Source of the DNA: Pseudomonas sp. JUb42 | Lineage (GTDB): Bacteria > Pseudomonadota > Gammaproteobacteria > Pseudomonadales > Pseudomonadaceae | DNA length: 64,000 bases | Assembly: GCF_024807945.1 (NCBI RefSeq) | Contig: NZ_JANUFD010000005.1 | Span: 248,001-312,000, forward strand | Direction of reading: 5' to 3' | Shown: positions 1-9,015 of the stretch, piece after piece | Position numbering within the stretch: position 1 is the stretch's first letter | How the letters are laid out: the number at the start of each line of letters is the position of its first letter | Position numbers and translations under genes: made by a program | Notes under the pieces: generated by a model | The model's database searches: none | What the model was told of the DNA's origin: nothing | What the model saw: the letters and a program-made list of their open reading frames with translations, nothing else

Positions 1-2095
1 ACTCGGGGCTGAACGAAGCCTTCTCGCTGTTCTTGCGATACAGCAGCAGGATGGAATCGCCGTCGTGGTAATGCTCGAGCACGCGCTGGCTTAACACCTG
101 ATCATCCCGATCCAGCACCGTGACCGGCAGCAGTTCCTGTGCAGCGCCCGCCGCCTTGGCTTTTTTCCCGGCAATGGCCGGCGCCGCGCGGACGATATGC
201 TCGGCAGCATCGATGATGTGCTGATGGCTGCGGTAGTTGTCGCTGAGCATGACCCTGGTCGTGGCCGGGGAGGAAAACGCCTTGGGGAACTCCATGAAGT
301 ATTTCGGCGAGCTGCCGCGCCAGCCGTAGATCGACTGCCAGTCGTCGCCCACGCACAGCAGCGACGAGCGTTGCGCCGTACGCCCAACGTGCGTGGCCGG
401 ACCACGACTACGGATTTCCCGCAGGCTGGCGCGCAGCCATGAGACGATCTGCGGTGACACGTCCTGGAACTCGTCGATCATCAAATGGGCCAGCGGACGC
501 AATACCTCATTGCTCACCAGTTTGAGGTTCTCCGGCGTGTTTTCACCGAACAGGGCGAACATGCGGTTATAGGTCATCACCGGCGGGGACTGATCCAGCA
601 GGTGATCCTCGAAAGCTTTCCAGAACAGGCTCAGGGCCTCAAAGAAAAACCGGTCGGGGTCGTCACTGGCAAAACTCATCTCGGCGACGGCTGCCGGTAC
701 ATCCAGACCGAGGTTCTCGATAAAGCTGGCGGCGGCGACAAAACAGTCAAGCAATGGCGCCGCACTCAACTCGCCCTTGAGCTTGTAATCAAACCCAGGC
801 CCGGCCACCGCCTGTTCGGCCAGCGCGGCGGGCAGGCGCTTGATATCTTGATACTTATCCAACCATATCAATGGTTTATCGCAGAAAGCTTGAAACAGGG
901 TACGCTTTATCACCCATTCTGCCCAGACCGGCAATTTAGCTCCGGAACGCTTCATTTGCTGGTCTTCAGTACCATCAAAACCCAACACAACCCAGGCATC
1001 CAGCTCTTCTAGATAGCCATGAACACAGAATGAAAATCCATTTATTTCAAATACTTGCCGCTTAGACTTAATGCCTTTTATCGGCCAACAACCCGCACGG
1101 AACCACAAGTCTTCGACGATATCGCACAACTCTTCATCCCGTTTCGAGGATAGCTCGGTGACCGCCATGCGCTTCTGCACATCAGGGTGGTCCCTTTCCA
1201 GGGCCTTGAGCTGTAAGGCATGGCGATACAGGGGCAGCATGACTTCGCGAAAACGCTGATTTTGCGCGTACAGATCCCGATAGCACAGATTCATCTGCTG
1301 GCGCTGGGCGTCGTTGATGCGCAGGTCAAATGGATTGCTGTCAGCGAGCGCTTCGTTGCTGCTGCCGAGGTTCTCGAAGGCGTGCAGTTGGGCGAAACCC
1401 GGCAGGCTGCGCACCAGGGGCAAGATGCGCGAATGGAAGGTCCTGACCAGCTCACGGGCCTGACGCGGGTCCAGACTATGCCCCCACAGGGCCATCACTT
1501 CGATCAGCTTGTTGATGAAGTCTCGGCGCGACTCGCGGGTAAAGGTCACCACCGTCATGGAGTCCAGTTCGAACCCCAGATAGTGGTGCAGCAACATGAT
1601 GCGCAGCACCAGCGAGGTCGACTTGCCCGCACCCGCCCCGGCAATCACGTAGGTAGACGGCGTATCACTGAAGATCATCTTCCATTGCGCGGCGCTGGGT
1701 TGGGCGTGAGGGGGCAGCTTGAGCGCAACGTCGGCCTTGATCTGCTTGCGCAATTCCGGGGTCAGGGCCAGGCGCCAGTCGTCGAACAGGTGATCGTCGA
1801 CCTTGGGCCCGCGATGCACGTCAGGCCGGGTATCGCGAATCAGCAACACCTGGCGCCCTTCCTCGATACCATCCCGGCGCCCTTCGGCATACCCCTCGTC
1901 CATGCCTTCCAGATGACCATCGAGGTAGCCATCGGCACGCCCCTGACGCCAGGACGGTACGTGCTGGGCGCGCAGGCCATTGAGACCGCGCCCGACCAAC
2001 CGGGCCAGCAGGCGTTTGAACAGTGGCAGGCGCTGGGGCGGGGTCAGTTCGGGTTCCAGCAGGGACGGTGAATCAGACGGGGTATCGACAGGCAC
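1..2095 (-). CDS. UvrD/Rep-family (helicase IV-like) DNA helicase, 3' end outside window
   Basis: The reading frame stays open on the minus strand from about 2107 to base 1, so the C-terminus is cut off by the window edge; about 698 codons are visible. I place the start at a GTG (2095-2093) because GGAG lies five bases upstream and the frame is closed by a TGA just before it. Visible SF1 motifs are Walker A AGAGAGKST (about residues 152-160), motif II IDEFQDVS and motif III VGDDWQSIYGWRG, the GDDWQ form resembling helicase IV (HelD). It is therefore an ATP-dependent 3'-5' DNA translocase, probably in repair or recombination. The N-terminal 130 residues precede the helicase core. They include eight glycines spaced exactly four residues apart (G52 to G80) with mostly acidic fourth residues. 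Role inferred from family only. Confidence 0.85.
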   Translation of the reverse strand, partial: MPVDTPSDSPSLLEPELTPPQRLPLFKRLLARLVGRGLNGLRAQHVPSWRQGRADGYLDGHLEGMDEGYAEGRRDGIEEGRQVLLIRDTRPDVHRGPKVDDHLFDDWRLALTPELRKQIKADVALKLPPHAQPSAAQWKMIFSDTPSTYVIAGAGAGKSTSLVLRIMLLHHYLGFELDSMTVVTFTRESRRDFINKLIEVMALWGHSLDPRQARELVRTFHSRILPLVRSLPGFAQLHAFENLGSSNEALADSNPFDLRINDAQRQQMNLCYRDLYAQNQRFREVMLPLYRHALQLKALERDHPDVQKRMAVTELSSKRDEELCDIVEDLWFRAGCWPIKGIKSKRQVFEINGFSFCVHGYLEELDAWVVLGFDGTEDQQMKRSGAKLPVWAEWVIKRTLFQAFCDKPLIWLDKYQDIKRLPAALAEQAVAGPGFDYKLKGELSAAPLLDCFVAAASFIENLGLDVPAAVAEMSFASDDPDRFFFEALSLFWKAFEDHLLDQSPPVMTYNRMFALFGENTPENLKLVSNEVLRPLAHLMIDEFQDVSPQIVSWLRASLREIRSRGPATHVGRTAQRSSLLCVGDDWQSIYGWRGSSPKYFMEFPKAFSSPATTRVMLSDNYRSHQHIIDAAEHIVRAAPAIAGKKAKAAGAAQELLPVTVLDRDDQVLSQRVLEHYHDGDSILLLYRKNSEKASFSPE

Positions 2096-2215
2096 GCAGG
2101 CTCCGGGAATGGCTCATGGGCGAAGGGGCCTATGGTCGCCCTATTTGCCGGTCAGCTCCAGCTAAATGCTTGATTGTCAGTGCGTTAGCTGGTTCCAACG
2201 CCCTTCCCTTGAATG

Positions 2216-2303
2216 CGTTGGAGCGAGGCTTGCCCGCGAATCGGGCGATGCGGTGCGTCAGAGGCACCGCATTATCGTTATTCACGGGCAAGCGTCGCTC
2301 CAG
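2216..2303. repeat. REPIN, family B (GCGAGGCTTGCCCGCGAA type)
   Basis: Two inverted arms, GGAGCGAGGCTTGCCCGCGA and CACGGGCAAGCGTCGCTCC, separated by about 40 bases. It lies in the 356-base gap (2096-2451) between the divergent helicase and pirin genes. The rest of that gap is AT-rich just before pirin (2320-2375) and presumably holds its promoter. Confidence 0.8.
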
Positions 2304-2451
2304 CGAAGAACCATTAAAAACATCTAATATATCGATTGTTATCAAGCATAATTTACTCTTTTATTAGATCAATGACCACCGCAGAATGGCTCCATCAACC
2401 ATGTTCAGCAGGCCCCGGACACCCTCCGGCAGCCCTGCTCTGGAGGCCACA

Positions 2452-3147
2452 ATGCTGCAATTACGACCTTTCAATTCTCTGGGCGGCGCCGACCACGGCT
2501 GGCTGAACGCTCATCACCATTTCTCGTTCGCCGAGTACTACGACCCGCAACGCATGAGCTGGGGCAATTTGCGGGTCTGGAACGACGACGTGATCCAGTC
2601 CGGCACCGGGTTTCCGAAACACCCGCACCGCGACATGGAAATCATCACCTACGTCCGGGAAGGCGCTATCACCCACGAAGACAACCTGGGCAACAAGGGC
2701 CGTACCGAGGCTGGCGATGTGCAAGTCATGAGCGCGGGCACCGGAATCGCCCACAGCGAGTACAACCTGGAAAACCAAGCGACCAAGATCTTCCAGATCT
2801 GGATCATGCCCGACGAAACCGGCGCGCCACCGTCCTGGGGCGCCAAGCCATTTCCCAAGGATAGTCGTGAAGGCTTCGTGACCCTGGCCAGCGGCAAGCA
2901 CGGTGATGATCAGACCCTGCGGATCCGCGCCAACGCTCGCCTGGTGGCTGCCAACCTGAAAGCCGGAGAAAGCGCCGAGTACCATCTGGATTCGGGTCGC
3001 CGCGCTTATCTGGTGCCTGCCACCGGCATCATTGAGGTCAATGGCGTGACGGCCAATGCCCGTGACGGCGTGGCCGTCCAGGACGAGCGTGTGCTGCGGG
3101 TAACCGCGATCAATGACAGTGAAATCGTCTTGGTCGACGTGGCCTGA
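2452..3147 (+). CDS. Pirin family protein (YhhW-like)
   Basis: 231-residue bicupin of the pirin family, whose E. coli member YhhW has quercetin 2,3-dioxygenase activity. The metal-binding set of the N-terminal cupin is complete: His57 and His59 in GFPKHPHRDME, and His101 and Glu103 in GIAHSEYN, the same spacing as YhhW. The start is the ATG at 2452 because GGAGG lies five bases upstream; an upstream in-frame ATG at 2386 would add 22 unrelated residues. No signal peptide is visible, so it is probably cytoplasmic. It stands alone, with REPINs on both sides. The physiological substrate is unknown; members have been linked to oxidative stress and to flavonoid breakdown. Confidence 0.9.
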   Translation: MLQLRPFNSLGGADHGWLNAHHHFSFAEYYDPQRMSWGNLRVWNDDVIQSGTGFPKHPHRDMEIITYVREGAITHEDNLGNKGRTEAGDVQVMSAGTGIAHSEYNLENQATKIFQIWIMPDETGAPPSWGAKPFPKDSREGFVTLASGKHGDDQTLRIRANARLVAANLKAGESAEYHLDSGRRAYLVPATGIIEVNGVTANARDGVAVQDERVLRVTAINDSEIVLVDVA

Positions 3148-3162
3148 GGCCTGTAACGAAAT

Positions 3163-3253
3163 GTGGGACCGGCTTTAGCCGGGAAAGCGTCGGATGAAGG
3201 CAACAAATATCGGCTGCCTTTAATGACGTCTTCCCGGCTAAAGCCGGTCCCAC
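3163..3253. repeat. REPIN, family A (GGACCGGCTTTAGCCGGGA type)
   Basis: Near-perfect inverted repeat: GTGGGACCGGCTTTAGCCGG and its complement, about 40 bases apart, between the convergent pirin and pgm genes. A further degenerate half-arm (GCTGGCTGCAGCCGGCCCCAC) lies at about 3300-3321. Confidence 0.85.
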
Positions 3254-3338
3254 AAGATTGCGCTGAATCTATTCATGCGGACGGTATGAGAATTGCCGGA
3301 GCTGGCTGCAGCCGGCCCCACGCAGTCAACCGCACAGC

Positions 3339-4985
3339 TTATTTCGGCGCAATCGCCCCATCCACCAATACCTGCGCCTCAGCCACCAGACGCTTGAGAT
3401 GGTCATCGCCAATGAAACTCTCGGCATAGATCTTGTAGATATCCTCGGTGCCCGATGGCCGTGCGGCAAACCAGCCGTTGGCGGTCATCACTTTCAGACC
3501 GCCAAAGGCCTGGTCGTTGCCCGGCGCGCGGCTGAGAATGCTCTGGATCGGCTCCCCCGCCAGCTCGGTGGAAGTCACTTGCTCTGGCGACAACTTGCTC
3601 AGCAGCGCTTTCTGCGCCGGGCTGGCCTTGGCATCGACCCGTATCGAACGCGGCTCACCCAGTTCTTCAGTCAATGCGTTGTAGATCTCGCTCGGGTCAC
3701 GGCCTTTGCGCGCGGTGATTTCAGCTGCCAGCAGCGCTGGAATCAGACCGTCCTTGTCGGTGGTCCAGACCGAACCGTCCTTGCGCAGGAACGATGCCCC
3801 GGCGCTTTCTTCACCGCCAAAGCCCAGCGAACCTTCAAACAGGCCTTGAGCGAAGTACTTGAAGCCCACCGGCACTTCGTACAGACGACGCCCCAGGCGC
3901 GCGGCCACACGATCAATCAGGCCGCTGCTGACCACAGTCTTGCCCACGGCGGCATCGGCGCGCCATTGCGGGCGGTTCTGGAACAGGTAGTCGATGGACA
4001 CTGCCAGGTAGTTGTTCGGCGCCAGCAGGCCACCGGTCGGGGTGACGATGCCGTGGCGATCGTGATCCGGGTCACAGGCGAAAGCCACCTGAAAGCGGTC
4101 TTTGAGGCCGATAAGGCCCTGCATGGCGTGGCTGGAGGACGGATCCATGCGGATGCGGCCGTCCCAGTCGACGGTCATGAAGCGGAACGTCGGATCGACG
4201 AACTTGTTCACCACTTCAAGATTGAGCTTGTAGTGCTCGGCGATGGCCGACCAGTAATTGACCCCCGCCCCGCCCAGTGGGTCCACGCCCAGACGCAGAC
4301 CCGCGCCGCGAATGGCATCCATATCGATGACATTTTCCAGGTCAGCGACATAGGTATTGAGGTAGTCGTGGCGATGGGTAGTGTCGGCACGCAGGGCCTG
4401 TTCGTAGCTGACGCGCTGCACACCCGCCAGTTTCGCCGCCAACAGCTCGTTGGCCTTGGTTTCGATCCACTTGGTGACGTCACTTTCCGCCGGGCCACCG
4501 TTAGGCGGGTTGTACTTGAAGCCGCCGCTTTCCGGCGGGTTGTGCGACGGCGTGATCAGGATGCCGTCAGCCAGGCCCTTGGTGCGGCCCCGGTTGTAGC
4601 AAATGATCGCGTGGGACACCGCAGGCGTCGGGGTGTATTCGTCGTTCTCGGCGATCATCACCTGTACGCCATTGGCGGCCAGCACCTCCAGCGCACTGGC
4701 ACTGGCCGGGGTCGACAAGGCATGAGTATCGGCGCCGAGGAACAGCGGGCCGTCAATGCCATTGGCCTGACGATACAGGCAGATGGCCTGAGTAATTGCC
4801 AGTACATGCCATTCGTTGAAGCCCAAATCGAAGGAGGTGCCGCGATGACCAGAGGTGCCGAAAGCTACCCGTTGGGTTGCCACTGAGGCGTCAGGCTGGC
4901 CGGTGTAATAGGCCGTCACCAGTCGCGGAATATCGACCAGCAGTTGTGCCGGAGCCAGCTTGCCGGCGAGTGGACTGAGACTCAT
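3339..4985 (-). CDS. pgm: Phosphoglucomutase, alpha-D-glucose-specific
   Basis: 548 residues, the usual length of bacterial Pgm (E. coli 546). It interconverts glucose-1-phosphate and glucose-6-phosphate in the cytoplasm, feeding glycogen/trehalose and cell-surface sugar synthesis. The active-site serine loop TPSHNP is visible with Ser147, the metal-binding loop is DPDHDRHG, the sugar-binding loop is GEESAGASF and the phosphate-binding C-terminal motif is [12 protein letters not shown]. The N-terminal TSGHRG motif is also present. GGAGG lies about seven bases upstream of the ATG at 4985. It is a single-gene unit, tail-to-tail with pirin; the next upstream gene on the same strand ends 133 bases away. 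Confidence 0.96.
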   Translation of the reverse strand: MSLSPLAGKLAPAQLLVDIPRLVTAYYTGQPDASVATQRVAFGTSGHRGTSFDLGFNEWHVLAITQAICLYRQANGIDGPLFLGADTHALSTPASASALEVLAANGVQVMIAENDEYTPTPAVSHAIICYNRGRTKGLADGILITPSHNPPESGGFKYNPPNGGPAESDVTKWIETKANELLAAKLAGVQRVSYEQALRADTTHRHDYLNTYVADLENVIDMDAIRGAGLRLGVDPLGGAGVNYWSAIAEHYKLNLEVVNKFVDPTFRFMTVDWDGRIRMDPSSSHAMQGLIGLKDRFQVAFACDPDHDRHGIVTPTGGLLAPNNYLAVSIDYLFQNRPQWRADAAVGKTVVSSGLIDRVAARLGRRLYEVPVGFKYFAQGLFEGSLGFGGEESAGASFLRKDGSVWTTDKDGLIPALLAAEITARKGRDPSEIYNALTEELGEPRSIRVDAKASPAQKALLSKLSPEQVTSTELAGEPIQSILSRAPGNDQAFGGLKVMTANGWFAARPSGTEDIYKIYAESFIGDDHLKRLVAEAQVLVDGAIAPK

Positions 4986-5118
4986 ACGAAACCTCCATGG
5001 ACAGACAGGGAAATTTAAATAGGCAGTGTAGGAAAAGTAGCCACAAACGTGATGGGCGACAGTTTACTGGCAGTTTGACCACCCTGCTCGCCTATCGATC
5101 CCTAAACCCTTGAGTCTT

Positions 5119-7545
5119 TTAGAGCTGCCACCAGGCCGGTAACAGGTTGAGCACCTTGCGCTCAGCAAAACGATCATCGATCAGCATTACCACACCGCGA
5201 TCCTGCTGAGTACGAATCACCCTGCCTGCCGCCTGCACCACTTTCTGCACGCCCGGGAACAGATAGGTGTAGTCGTAACCGGCGGCGCCATAGAGCGCAG
5301 TCATGCGCTGCTTGAGCTGTTCGTTGACCGGGTTGAACTGGGCCAGGCCCAACGTGGCGATAAAGGCCCCGATCAGCCGCGCACCCGGCAAGTCGATCCC
5401 TTCGCCGAAAGCCCCGCCCAAAACAGCAAAACCAATGCCCTGACTCTGCGGCGTGAAGCGTTCGAGAAAGGCCTGCCGCTCGCCCTCGCTCATGCCCCGG
5501 GCCTGGGACCACAACGGCACCTGCGGATGGTTGCGCTGCATCAGCTCAAACACCTGTTGCAGGTAATCGAAGCTGCTGAAGAACGCCAGGTAGTTGCCCG
5601 GTCGTGCCTGGAACTGCTCGGCCATCAGCTCGACGATGGGCGCCAGGGACGCCTGGCGGTGGGTATAGCGCGTCGAGATGCGGCTGATGATTTGCACATC
5701 CAGCTGTTGCCGATTGAACGGTGACTCGACGTCGATCCACGCAGTGTCCGCAGGCAAACCCAGCAGATCAGCATAATAGTGGCGCGGGCTGAGGGTCGCG
5801 GAAAACAACACGGTACTGCGCGCCGCCTTCAGTCGCGGGCCGATAAAGGCCGCCGGCACTACATTGCGCAGACAGAGCCGCGACAGCTCGCGTCGGCCTG
5901 CCTCGCGCTTGCTGATATCGAAAATGAAGTGCTCGTCGAACAGCTCGGCGATGCGCATGAACTGAATCAGCTCAAAATAGAAACTTTGCAGCGGCCCTTC
6001 CAGCGCCTGGGGATGGTCGTTGAAGTAATCGCCCAGGGCGGTAACGCACTGGCTCAAGCTATTGATGAACTTGTCCGGTGGCGTGGCATAGGCCTGATAG
6101 TCCGGTACTTGGTCCTTGTGCAGGCTGTTCCATGCCCGGTGCAGCTTCTGCAGGGGCTTTTTCAGTAGTTCCACAGCGCTGTCGCGCAAATTGTCGAGGC
6201 TGCGCTGGTCAAGGCTGGCGCTGTACATCTGCCGGCAGCGTTCGACCATGTTGTGCGCCTCGTCTACCAGCGCCGCCACCCGCCACTGGTTGAGCTGGGC
6301 CAGGCCGAAGAGCAAGGCACTCAAGTCGAAGTAATAGTTGTAGTCGGCGATGACCACATCGGCCCAGCGCGCCATTTCCTGACTGAGGTAGTAAGGGCAG
6401 ACCTCATGCTGCAAAGCGACGTCCCGCAGCCCGGCCTGATCCAGCCAGGGCGCATTGACCGCCGCCTGCCGCGCCGCAGGCAAGCGATCATAGAAGCCCC
6501 TGGCAAGAGGGCACGACTGGCCGTGACAGGCTTTGTCCGGATGCTCGCAGGCCTTGTCCCGCGCCACCAACTCCAACACACGTACCGGCAGTTCGGGGTC
6601 GCGTTCACGCAACACCTCAAGCGCATCCAGAGCCAGCTTGCGCCCCGGAGTCTTGGCGGTGAGAAAGATAACCTTGTCCAGCTGCCGGGTTGGCATCGCC
6701 TTGAGCATGGGAAACAGTGTGCCCAGGGTCTTGCCGATGCCGGTGGGCGCCTGGGCCATCAGGCAACGGCCGCTGCTGACCGCCTTGTACACCGTTTCGG
6801 CGAGGCTGCGCTGGCCGTGGCGGAACTCGGCGTGGGGAAATTTCAGCGCGTTCAGTAGCTGATTGCGCTGTCCGACGTGGGCCATTTCCTGACGGGCCCA
6901 ACCAAGAAAGACCTCGCACTGGGCGTCGAAGAACACCCGCAGCGACTCGGCATCGTGGCGCTCGCGCAGCACGGTTTCCTTTTCGCTGACGATATTGAAA
7001 TACACCAGGGCCAGGGTCACATCGGCACGTTGCTCGCGCTGGCATATCAGCCAGCCATAGACCTTCAATTGCGCCCAGTGCAACTGTCGATGATTGGCCG
7101 GGATCGCATCGAAATCGCCACGATAAGTCTTCACCTCCTCCAGTTGATGGCTCTCGGGATCGTAGCCATCAGCGCGGCCCTTGACCTGCAACTCCCGGTA
7201 CTGGCCTTGCAGAGTTACCTCGGCCTGATAGGCAATATTGCGTCGGGAAGCCACCGTGCGATGTCCGGCGATGCCTTCCTGGGCTGTGGGAGCGGGGGTG
7301 AAACGCAGATCCAGATCGCCGGTCTTGGCGGTGAACTCGCACAAGGCACGCACCGCGACCCGATAAACAGCTTCCTCGACTGCCGGCACAGGAGCCGGCT
7401 CGATAATCGGAAGTAAGGGAGACTGAAGGGTCACTGCGCGCTGCAAACCTGGATGGATGACACTGGATGGGCGTACAGATAGCAGGTACGAGGCGAGTCT
7501 GGCAAATCCTATTGGATCGGCGGCCCCTGCCTGAGTCAGTGACAC
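5119..7545 (-). CDS. PD-(D/E)XK nuclease fused to XPD/DinG-family ATP-dependent DNA helicase
   Basis: 808 codons from the longest start, a GTG at 7545 that overlaps the upstream regulator's stop by 10 bases. Family homology seems to begin only near residue 61 (YRVAVRALCEFTAK). GTG or TTG codons at about residues 35-54 are therefore alternative starts, and the first 60 residues are doubtful. Residues about 118-165 carry a RecB/Cas4-like nuclease signature: GRADG, then LEEVKTYRGD (acidic-X-K), then QLHWAQLKVYGW. The helicase half has Walker A APTGIGKT (266-273), four cysteines for an Fe-S cluster (333, 340, 345, 383), DEAH (428-431), the SAT motif VLFSATLS and a C-terminal QAAGRVIR motif. It should unwind and cut structured DNA; the precise repair role is unknown. 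Confidence 0.88.
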   Translation of the reverse strand: MSLTQAGAADPIGFARLASYLLSVRPSSVIHPGLQRAVTLQSPLLPIIEPAPVPAVEEAVYRVAVRALCEFTAKTGDLDLRFTPAPTAQEGIAGHRTVASRRNIAYQAEVTLQGQYRELQVKGRADGYDPESHQLEEVKTYRGDFDAIPANHRQLHWAQLKVYGWLICQREQRADVTLALVYFNIVSEKETVLRERHDAESLRVFFDAQCEVFLGWARQEMAHVGQRNQLLNALKFPHAEFRHGQRSLAETVYKAVSSGRCLMAQAPTGIGKTLGTLFPMLKAMPTRQLDKVIFLTAKTPGRKLALDALEVLRERDPELPVRVLELVARDKACEHPDKACHGQSCPLARGFYDRLPAARQAAVNAPWLDQAGLRDVALQHEVCPYYLSQEMARWADVVIADYNYYFDLSALLFGLAQLNQWRVAALVDEAHNMVERCRQMYSASLDQRSLDNLRDSAVELLKKPLQKLHRAWNSLHKDQVPDYQAYATPPDKFINSLSQCVTALGDYFNDHPQALEGPLQSFYFELIQFMRIAELFDEHFIFDISKREAGRRELSRLCLRNVVPAAFIGPRLKAARSTVLFSATLSPRHYYADLLGLPADTAWIDVESPFNRQQLDVQIISRISTRYTHRQASLAPIVELMAEQFQARPGNYLAFFSSFDYLQQVFELMQRNHPQVPLWSQARGMSEGERQAFLERFTPQSQGIGFAVLGGAFGEGIDLPGARLIGAFIATLGLAQFNPVNEQLKQRMTALYGAAGYDYTYLFPGVQKVVQAAGRVIRTQQDRGVVMLIDDRFAERKVLNLLPAWWQL

Positions 7546-8939
7546 CGTGCCTGATGCAACGCCTCGCCCAGGGTGTCGACGGCCGCCACCACGTCCTCAC
7601 TCCAATCGATGGCATAGCTGATGCGCAGGTGCTGCCGGTAACGCCCTTGCAGGCTGAACAACTGACCCGGCGCAATGACGATGCGCCGTTGCAACAAGAG
7701 TCTGAACACCTGTTGCATATCCACCGACTGCACGCTATTGGCCCAGATCACCGCGCCGCCCCTGGGCATCTCAAAATGCAAAGTCTGGCCCAAGCGATGC
7801 TCAAGCAAGTTCGCCAGACTGAGCATCTTGCGCTCCAGTATTGGCCGTAACTGCGCCAGGTGCTGATCCACTGTGCCATTGCCGTACAACCGGGCCAGGG
7901 CCTTTTGCCGCAGCACCGGCAAGGCAAAGGCGCGTAACAGCAATTGCTGCTGACACTGTCGCGCCCAGTGCTGGCACAGCAAATAGCCGAACGGCGCCTC
8001 GGAGCCGAGCATTTGGGCAAACGTGCCGATAATGATCAGGCGCTCGGGATCGATCAGATGGCGCAGATGCTGCTCAGGTAGCTCGTAGGTCAGCTCGCCA
8101 TGGCTGTCATCTTCCAGAACCCAGACCCGGTAGCGATTGAGCAGCTCCGCCAGACCCTGCTGATTGTGCAACGGCAGGCAACTGCCCTGAGCACAATTGA
8201 GCAACGACGGCACCAGGACCAGCCCCACCGGCTCACTGAGCAGGGCCTGGTCCAGTGCGGGCAGATTCACCGCGCCGCCTGTTTCGAGGGGGACCTCAAG
8301 CACGCGGATGGCGAATGCCTGCAATAACCGCAACACCCGCCACGAACAGGGCGCCATCACCAGCACCGTCGCCCCGCGCAATTGCAGGGCTTCGAGGACG
8401 ATGCTCAACATGCCGCACAGATCGGCACCGATATAGACGTTTTCCGGCAGCCAACAGCGCTGGGTCGACACCGTATAGCGCGCCGCCAGAGCCGTGCGCA
8501 GTTCGATATCGCCAAACGGCTGAAACGCCGGATCGAAAGGCCGTGGACAATGGCGCAACAACTCACGCTCCATCGCCAACAACGAGGCATCCATGGACTT
8601 GAGCAACCAAGGCTCGTCATGGCCCCACAGCAACATGCCCGAACGCCGGGCAGCGCAATACAGTGACTCAAGCAAGTCCGCGTTGCCGCTATCGAGGCCG
8701 ACATCGACATCCATGGCAGCGGCCAGGGCGAAATACCCGGATTTGGCCACCGAGCGCACTCGCCCCTCCTTTTCCAGCAAGGTGTAGGCGCTCTGCACCG
8801 TCGAGATCGATACACGCAGGCGCTTGGCCAGCTGACGCAGGGAAGGCAAACGGGTGGTGCTATCGCCCGGTTGTTCGTTGATCAGGCGCAACAGATAGCG
8901 ATATACCGCCTGATAGGCGAAATCCATTTTGTTGTTCAT
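7536..8939 (-). CDS. MocR-like GntR regulator with degenerate aminotransferase domain
   Basis: 467 residues. An N-terminal winged helix of the GntR family (about residues 8-70, with RLPSLRQLAKRLRVSISTVQSAY) is followed by a fold-type I aminotransferase domain. The domain keeps the EDD motif (about 276-278), but where MocR proteins have GSFSK, giving the lysine that binds pyridoxal phosphate, this one reads GTFAQ with Gln309. The nearby LRLGY motif is EAPFGY. A covalent PLP aldimine therefore looks impossible; the domain may sense another ligand or bind PLP non-covalently. The start is the ATG at 8939 (GGCGGA nine bases upstream). The gene lies 76 bases downstream of the PP-loop gene on the same strand, so it may regulate that unit. 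It overlaps the downstream helicase frame by 10 bases if the GTG start is used. Confidence 0.85.
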   Translation of the reverse strand: MNNKMDFAYQAVYRYLLRLINEQPGDSTTRLPSLRQLAKRLRVSISTVQSAYTLLEKEGRVRSVAKSGYFALAAAMDVDVGLDSGNADLLESLYCAARRSGMLLWGHDEPWLLKSMDASLLAMERELLRHCPRPFDPAFQPFGDIELRTALAARYTVSTQRCWLPENVYIGADLCGMLSIVLEALQLRGATVLVMAPCSWRVLRLLQAFAIRVLEVPLETGGAVNLPALDQALLSEPVGLVLVPSLLNCAQGSCLPLHNQQGLAELLNRYRVWVLEDDSHGELTYELPEQHLRHLIDPERLIIIGTFAQMLGSEAPFGYLLCQHWARQCQQQLLLRAFALPVLRQKALARLYGNGTVDQHLAQLRPILERKMLSLANLLEHRLGQTLHFEMPRGGAVIWANSVQSVDMQQVFRLLLQRRIVIAPGQLFSLQGRYRQHLRISYAIDWSEDVVAAVDTLGEALHQARCH

Positions 8940-9015
8940 CGACGGCAATCCGCCCTGGATGAAAGATCCAAGGCTCAAGATAAATAGAGGGGGCATCGAA
9001 CCGCAGGACTGAAGG

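Noticed and set aside
485..2071. Two open frames on the plus strand (485-1012 and 1220-2071)
   Set aside because: They are the shadow of the minus-strand helicase frame that runs off the left edge and carries clear helicase motifs.
3399..4886. Open frame of about 495 codons on the plus strand
   Set aside because: Antisense to pgm, which is certain; no ribosome site and low-complexity histidine/arginine-rich translation.
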